Both the position numbers and the translations under genes were made by a program. Under the pieces are notes generated by a model, which was given only the letters and a program-made list of their open reading frames with translations, ran no database searches and was not told the origin of the DNA. From an uncultured Oscillospiraceae bacterium (lineage in GTDB: Bacteria > Bacillota > Clostridia > Oscillospirales > Ruminococcaceae), in the NCBI GenBank assembly GCA_950097605.1, contig CATNEU010000029.1:1-9828 (forward strand): a DNA stretch of 9,828 bases, in the 5' to 3' direction. Positions 6,612 through 9,828 of the stretch are shown one piece after another (the first letter of the stretch is position 1; each line of letters opens with the position of its first letter).

Positions 6612-6654
6612 TTGCCGCGCGCTTTGCGCAGCAGACGCACAGCCGGAGCGGCAA
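6612..6654. other. Long-range inverted repeat after the HAD gene
   Basis: TTGCCGC (6612-6618) is the exact reverse complement of GCGGCAA (6648-6654), and GCGC-TTT-GCGC lies inside. No T-run follows, so it does not qualify as an intrinsic terminator. An 8-bp tandem repeat, GACAGACC twice, follows at 6658-6673. Apart from these, bases 6592-6755 hold no recognisable gene. Confidence 0.4.
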
Positions 6655-6755
6655 ATAGACAGACCGACAGACCAAGGGGAGAAAAACAGAAGCACGCAGC
6701 ACGTCTGCGCGGCAGCCGAAAATTCAATGCTTTCCACCTCTCCAACAAAAAAGGG

Positions 6756-6784
6756 TTGAAAAAAGCGGCAATTTAGGATAAACT
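6756..6784 (+). promoter_or_regulatory. Sigma-A promoter for efp
   Basis: TTGAAA (6756-6761) and TAAACT (6779-6784) are separated by exactly 17 bases. Both boxes are close to the sigma-A consensus and the region is AT-rich against its surroundings. Transcription would begin near 6791, giving an efp leader of about 195 bases. Confidence 0.75.
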
Positions 6785-6788
6785 AGAT

Positions 6789-6989
6789 ATGCTTAGTTTT
6801 TATGAGGACGTGTCTTCTGTGCGGCAAGCCGCCTATTTTGCCTACCGGCAGGCGCAGCGGCTTGTTTGGATACGGCCACATGCAGATAAACAGCGCCGGC
6901 CGCCGGCGCAGTGGGCGCGGCCATGCAAAATAATGATGAAGCGGGGCGCGCTTTTCGGCGGGGCCTGTATTAACGGAGGTAAACTATGA
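6789..6989 (+). other. Leader open reading frame overlapping the efp start (uncertain)
   Basis: A 66-codon frame opens at the predicted transcription start and ends with a TGA at 6987-6989 that overlaps the efp ATG (6986-6988) in an ATGA arrangement typical of translational coupling. It contains a Pro-Pro-Ala stretch encoded within the GC hairpin at 6893-6909. No ribosome site can precede its ATG if transcription starts near 6791, so it would have to be leaderless. No homology is recognised. It is most likely a chance frame, recorded because of the exact overlap. Confidence 0.2.
6893..6909 (+). promoter_or_regulatory. GC-rich hairpin in the efp leader
   Basis: GCGCCGG (6893-6899) and CCGGCGC (6903-6909) form a perfect 7-bp stem around CCG. 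A second, smaller palindrome, GCGGC-AA-GCCGC, lies upstream at 6821-6832. Neither is followed by a T-run. They may shape the efp 5' untranslated region, but no known riboswitch was recognised. Confidence 0.4.
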
Positions 6990-7543
6990 TTTCAGCTGGT
7001 GAATTTAGAAACGGCGTCACGTTTGACGTGGATGGAAACGTATTTCAGATTGTGGAATTTCAGCACGTAAAACCGGGCAAGGGCGCGGCGTTTGTCCGCA
7101 CCAAAATCCGCAACGTGATCACCGGTTCGGTTGTTGAGAAAACCTTCAGCCCGACCGAAAAGTTCCCAACCGCCTTTGTGGAGAGAAGAGACATGCAGTA
7201 TCTCTACAACGACGGCGATCTCTACTACTTTATGGATCAGGAGACCTATGAGCAGGAACCGATCAACGCGGGCAAGCTCGGAGACAACTTCAAGTTCGTC
7301 AAGGAGAACATGGAGGTGAAGGTCCTTTCCTACAAGGGCAACGTCTTCGGCGTGGAGCCGCCGACATTTGTCGAGCTCGAGATCACACAGACCGAGCCGG
7401 GCATCAAAGGCGACACGGCCACCAACGTGACCAAGCCCGCAACGCTCGAGACCGGCGCCGAGATCCGCGTGCCGATCTTTATCAACGAGGGAGACAGAAT
7501 CCGTGTGGACACCCGTACAGGCGAATACATGGAGAGAGCATAA
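6986..7543 (+). CDS. efp: Elongation factor P
   Basis: The 185-residue protein has the standard EF-P length and three beta-barrel domains (about 1-64, 65-127 and 128-185). It binds between the P and E sites of the ribosome and relieves stalling at consecutive prolines. K32 sits at the tip of the conserved loop KPGKGAAFVRTK (29-40), the residue that is modified in many bacteria. The modifying enzyme is not in this window. The C-terminal signature is recognisable in IRVPIFINEGDRIRVDTRTGEY. A strong GGAGGT lies six bases before the ATG. The gene has its own promoter and a leader of about 195 bases, so it can be expressed separately from the peptidase/HAD pair. The CD1247-like gene follows after 156 bases without an obvious terminator between, so read-through is likely. 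Confidence 0.98.
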   Translation: MISAGEFRNGVTFDVDGNVFQIVEFQHVKPGKGAAFVRTKIRNVITGSVVEKTFSPTEKFPTAFVERRDMQYLYNDGDLYYFMDQETYEQEPINAGKLGDNFKFVKENMEVKVLSYKGNVFGVEPPTFVELEITQTEPGIKGDTATNVTKPATLETGAEIRVPIFINEGDRIRVDTRTGEYMERA

Positions 7544-7593
7544 ATTTTTTGCGCAACAATCTGTCTGCATAACTGCCTCTGCGGCGTCCAATA

Positions 7594-7628
7594 GTATCCT
7601 TGACCGGATACCAGGCGCTTTGCCGCCT
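7594..7628 (+). other. Two small stem-loops between efp and the CD1247-like gene
   Basis: GTATCC (7594-7599) pairs with GGATAC (7606-7611) around TTGACC, and AGGCG (7613-7617) pairs with CGCCT (7624-7628) around CTTTGC. Neither is followed by T residues, so they do not look like terminators. They could stabilise the message or be incidental. Confidence 0.35.
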
Positions 7629-7699
7629 GCAGACGCTTACAAGATTTTCGGGAGAGTCCGCGCCTTATGCGGCTTCCCAGAGTAAAGGAGGAACAGAAC

Positions 7700-8182
7700 A
7701 TGTCTGTTACTGAAAAGGTTGCCTATTTGAAGGGCTTAATGGAGGGCCTCGGCGTGGACGATTCCACAAAAGAGGGAAAGGTCATCGGCGCAATGGCGTC
7801 GATTCTGGAAGACCTGGCAGGTTCTGTGGCCGAGCTGCAGGATGGTTTTAACGAGATGACCGAGCTGGTCGACATCATCGACGAGGATCTCGGAGAGCTT
7901 GAAGAAGACATCTATGGGGACGAGTGCGGCGAGGGCTGCGACTGCCACGACGAGGACGACGACTACGACATGGACGATCTTCTCGACGAGGAACTCTATG
8001 AAGTGGTCTGCCCGACCTGCGGCGATACCATCTGCATCAACGAGGAAATGCTCGACGAAGGCGAGATGGAGTGCCCCAATTGCGGCGAGCCGCTTGAATT
8101 TGATCTCGACTGCGATATGAGCGAAGGCTGCGACTGCGGCTGCGAAGAGTGCAGCGACGACCAGGAGGATCAAGAGGACTAA
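7700..8182 (+). CDS. CD1247-type acidic zinc-ribbon protein
   Basis: The 160-residue protein matches the clostridial family described by a CD1247 N-terminal domain; its function is unknown. Residues 1-70 are predicted helical/coiled coil, with a start (VTEKVAYLKGLMEGL) typical of the family. A very acidic linker (68-100) and a zinc ribbon (C104, C107, C125, C128; CPTC and CPNC) follow. Extra cysteines flank the ribbon: C76, C80, C82, H83 and C138, C144, C146, C148, C151, with the motif EGCDC repeated at 78-82 and 142-146, so more than one metal may bind. The protein ends in a D/E/Q-rich tail. AAAGGAGG (7684-7691), eight bases before the ATG at 7700, selects this start over the upstream in-frame ATG at 7667. 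It is downstream of efp and closed by a strong terminator. Confidence 0.85.
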   Translation: MSVTEKVAYLKGLMEGLGVDDSTKEGKVIGAMASILEDLAGSVAELQDGFNEMTELVDIIDEDLGELEEDIYGDECGEGCDCHDEDDDYDMDDLLDEELYEVVCPTCGDTICINEEMLDEGEMECPNCGEPLEFDLDCDMSEGCDCGCEECSDDQEDQED

Positions 8183-8212
8183 TTCCCCAGGTTCTGCATG
8201 CGTTTTGCAAAC

Positions 8213-8258
8213 AAAACGGAATGGATGGCATAGACGCCTTCATTCCGTTTTATTTTTT
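8213..8258 (+). terminator. Strong intrinsic terminator after the CD1247-like gene
   Basis: AAAACGGAATG (8213-8223) pairs with CATTCCGTTTT (8241-8251), and the stem extends inward with GGC/GCC near the loop. It is followed by A and six T (8253-8258). It cleanly separates the efp region from the TetR module. Confidence 0.9.
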
Positions 8259-8281
8259 GGGTGAAAGCGTGCAGTTTTCGC

Positions 8282-8310
8282 TTGACAGTTGCTATCAAAG
8301 CGCATATACT
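8282..8310 (+). promoter_or_regulatory. Consensus sigma-A promoter of the TetR gene
   Basis: A perfect TTGACA (8282-8287) and TATACT (8305-8310) are separated by 17 bases. The predicted start, near 8317, falls inside the palindromic operator, as expected for repression by blocking initiation. Confidence 0.9.
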
Positions 8311-8312
8311 TT

Positions 8313-8333
8313 ATACATACCAGGAGTATGTAT
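8313..8333. promoter_or_regulatory. TetR-family operator 1 (autoregulatory)
   Basis: ATACATAC (8313-8320) and GTATGTAT (8326-8333) form perfect 8-bp inverted arms around a CAGGA spacer. It lies directly after the -10 box and before the TetR ribosome site. A near copy precedes the MFS gene. Confidence 0.85.
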
Positions 8334-8344
8334 GGAGGGGTCGT

Positions 8345-9028
8345 ATGGCGCGCAACAAATATCCCGAGTTGACGGTCAACCGGATTTTAGATGTGTCCCT
8401 CGCGCTTTTCCTGGAAAAGGGCTATGAACATACCACAATCCAGGACATTGTGGACGCGCTTGGGGACCTCAGCAAGGGCGCAATCTACCACCACTTCAAG
8501 TCGAAAGAGGATATTATTGAGGCCGTAATGGAACGGCTGTTTTCCGGAACCATGGAACGGGTGCTGGCCATTCGGGACGCCGGGAATATGACGGGTATTG
8601 AAAAGCTGCGTGCGCTTCTGCTCAATTCACTCGACGACCCAAAGCAGGAGACAATGGTTACAGCCGCACCCAGCCTCATGAAAAATTCCCGTTTCCTGGC
8701 CCAGCAGATTCAGGAGGGGTTCGAGACGGTTGCGCCTTACTGCCTGCAACCGATTTTGGAACAGGGCATTGCGGATGGAACCATTCGGACACGGTATCCC
8801 AAAGAAACCGCGGAGGTCCTTGCGCTGCTGGCGAATATTTGGATCAATCCCTATGTAATTGCATCCTCCGCTGAGGAGATGGAACAGAAATTTTTATTTT
8901 TATCCGAGCTGCTGGGCTTCTTGGGCGTGCCGGTACTGGACGATACAATTTTGCAGAAGCTCCGGAAATTCCGTCGTATGATCGAGAACCGCCGGTTTTT
9001 GGAGAGCAGAGGAAAACAAGACAAATAA
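8345..9028 (+). CDS. TetR/AcrR-family transcriptional repressor
   Basis: The 227-residue DNA-binding regulator is most likely a dimeric repressor released by a small ligand. The N-terminal helix-turn-helix covers about residues 10-58: NRILDVSLALFLEKGYEHTT (12-31), IQDIVDALGDLSKG (32-45) and the characteristic recognition-helix end AIYHHFKSKEDII (46-58). The remaining all-helical part is the ligand and dimer domain, too divergent to name a ligand. The open frame begins at a GTG upstream (8261), but that lies before the promoter. GGAGGGG at 8334-8340 places the start at ATG 8345. It is preceded by a consensus promoter with a palindromic operator and followed by its own terminator and a second operator before the MFS transporter. 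This arrangement supports autoregulation plus control of the transporter, and these sites are visible in the DNA. Ligand identity is unknown. Confidence 0.93.
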   Translation: MARNKYPELTVNRILDVSLALFLEKGYEHTTIQDIVDALGDLSKGAIYHHFKSKEDIIEAVMERLFSGTMERVLAIRDAGNMTGIEKLRALLLNSLDDPKQETMVTAAPSLMKNSRFLAQQIQEGFETVAPYCLQPILEQGIADGTIRTRYPKETAEVLALLANIWINPYVIASSAEEMEQKFLFLSELLGFLGVPVLDDTILQKLRKFRRMIENRRFLESRGKQDK

Positions 9029-9033
9029 AAGTG

Positions 9034-9057
9034 CTGCCGTTCGGCGGTTTCTTTTTT
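9034..9057 (+). terminator. Intrinsic terminator after the TetR gene
   Basis: CTGCC (9034-9038) pairs with GGCGG (9043-9047), with one T-G wobble, around a GTTC loop. A T-rich tail follows at 9048-9057. It sits only 6 bases after the stop codon, so the MFS gene needs either leakage through it or its own promoter. Confidence 0.75.
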
Positions 9058-9063
9058 AAGCAT

Positions 9064-9084
9064 ATACATACCAAATGAATGTAT
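9064..9084. promoter_or_regulatory. TetR-family operator 2, upstream of the MFS gene
   Basis: ATACATAC (9064-9071), a five-base spacer CAAAT, and GAATGTAT (9077-9084) give the same layout as operator 1 with one arm mismatch. It lies 19 bases before the MFS start. A TATACA (9063-9068) overlapping it could serve as a -10 box, but no good -35 box is visible. Confidence 0.8.
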
Positions 9085-9103
9085 GAAAGCGAGGAAACTC
9101 CCT

Positions 9104-9828
9104 ATGAAGAAGACGAGTATGTGGCGGCGAGATTTTACAATGGTGGTTATTGGCCAGATCATTTCCCTGTTTGGCAACGCCATTTTGCGGTTTGCGCTGC
9201 CGCTTTATCTGCTCAACGAAACAGGATCGGCTACGCTGTTCGGCGTTGTAATGGCCTGTTCGTTTATCCCGATGATTGTATTGTCGCCGGTGGGCGGCAT
9301 CGTGGCAGACCGCGTGAACAAGCGCAACGTGATGGTGGCGCTGGACTTCTCAACCGCCGGGCTGATGGCGCTGTTCACGCTGCTGCTTGGCCATATGAAC
9401 CTCGTGGTTCTGCTGGTGATTACACTGATGCTGCTGTTCGGCATTCAGGGCGCCTATCAGCCGTCTGTGCAGGCCAGCCTGCCCTCATTGGTTACGGCGG
9501 ACCAGCTTTTGCCTGCGAACGCGGTGATTAACCAGGTCAGCGCGCTTGCAAACCTGATCGGCCCGGTCGCAGGCGGCGCGCTGTTCGCAGTCTGGGGCCT
9601 CATGCCCATCCTGCTCATCAGCATCGCGTGCTTTCTTTTTTCTGCGGTGATGGAGATTTTCATTCATATCCCGTTTGAAAAAAGAAAATCAGAGTTGGGC
9701 GTCTTTGCAATTGTAAAACAGGATTTGCACCAGAGTTTTACGTTTATTCGGCGGCAGCAACCGGTCATTGGAAAAATCCTGGCGATTGTGGCCGCATTTA
9801 ACCTGTTTCTGAGCGCGTTGATGATCAT
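9104..9828 (+). CDS. MFS efflux transporter (drug/macrolide-exporter-like), 5' part
   Basis: The first 241 residues are present, and the frame stays open to the window end with no stop. It is a major facilitator superfamily membrane protein, probably a proton-driven exporter of the DHA3/MefA-like type, which normally has about 400-430 residues and 12 helices. Helices visible include about 11-37, 44-66, 76-96, 98-118, 142-166 and 167-190. The first cytoplasmic loop carries MFS motif A as GGIVADRVNKRN (64-75). The loop 191-220 (FEKRKSELG onward) starts the central cytoplasmic linker, and the next helix starts near 222. The start at ATG 9104 follows GAGGAAA (9091-9097). It lies behind the TetR gene and carries the same operator, so induction by the TetR ligand is likely. 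The exported compound cannot be inferred. Confidence 0.9.
   Translation, partial: MKKTSMWRRDFTMVVIGQIISLFGNAILRFALPLYLLNETGSATLFGVVMACSFIPMIVLSPVGGIVADRVNKRNVMVALDFSTAGLMALFTLLLGHMNLVVLLVITLMLLFGIQGAYQPSVQASLPSLVTADQLLPANAVINQVSALANLIGPVAGGALFAVWGLMPILLISIACFLFSAVMEIFIHIPFEKRKSELGVFAIVKQDLHQSFTFIRRQQPVIGKILAIVAAFNLFLSALMI

Noticed and set aside
7667..7699. Upstream ATG as the start of the CD1247-like protein
   Set aside because: It lacks a ribosome site, and its extension would be encoded through the strong AAAGGAGG that serves the ATG at 7700.

Overview
The base composition (roughly 60% GC by eye), strong GGAGG-type ribosome sites, consensus sigma-A promoters and gene families point to a GC-rich anaerobic member of the Clostridia, plausibly an Oscillospiraceae/Ruminococcaceae-like gut commensal. 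The clearest lineage signals are the aroQ / M24 peptidase / efp neighbourhood (in Bacillus subtilis yqhS-yqhT-efp) and a CD1247-type acidic zinc-ribbon protein directly after efp. All supported genes lie on the + strand, and the window is chromosomal housekeeping with accessory insertions.

Layout. Bases 1-146 are the 3' end of an endonuclease IV/TIM-barrel-like gene, followed 19 bases later by a short family 31 glycoside hydrolase (166-1692). An AT-rich P-loop NTPase gene (1830-2288) looks acquired and is followed by a repeat-containing spacer. Next comes a membrane-anchored transglutaminase-fold protein (2470-3774) whose catalytic Cys and His positions are occupied by Tyr and Gly. aroQ (3830-4264) is separated from an M24B Xaa-Pro peptidase (4621-5688) by a structured array of two complete 112-bp repeat units plus the start of a third. 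A Cof-type HAD phosphatase (5725-6591) follows the peptidase.

efp (6986-7543) has its own sigma-A promoter (6756-6784) and a leader of about 195 bases. The leader contains a GC-rich hairpin and an open frame whose stop overlaps the efp start. The CD1247-like gene (7700-8182) comes next and ends at a strong intrinsic terminator.

The last region is a self-contained regulator/efflux module. A consensus promoter and a palindromic operator precede a TetR-family gene (8345-9028). That gene has its own terminator, then a second near-identical operator, then an MFS efflux gene (9104 onward) that runs off the window. The expected circuit is a TetR repressor controlling both itself and the transporter.

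Most worth a second look: the 112-bp repeat array, where two tandem copies carry hairpins with different arm sequences but preserved pairing; the apparent pseudo-transglutaminase; the paired operators; the cysteine clusters around the zinc ribbon of the CD1247-like protein; and the efp leader frame. I found no CRISPR array, no tRNA or rRNA, no transposase, and no convincing new multi-gene system.
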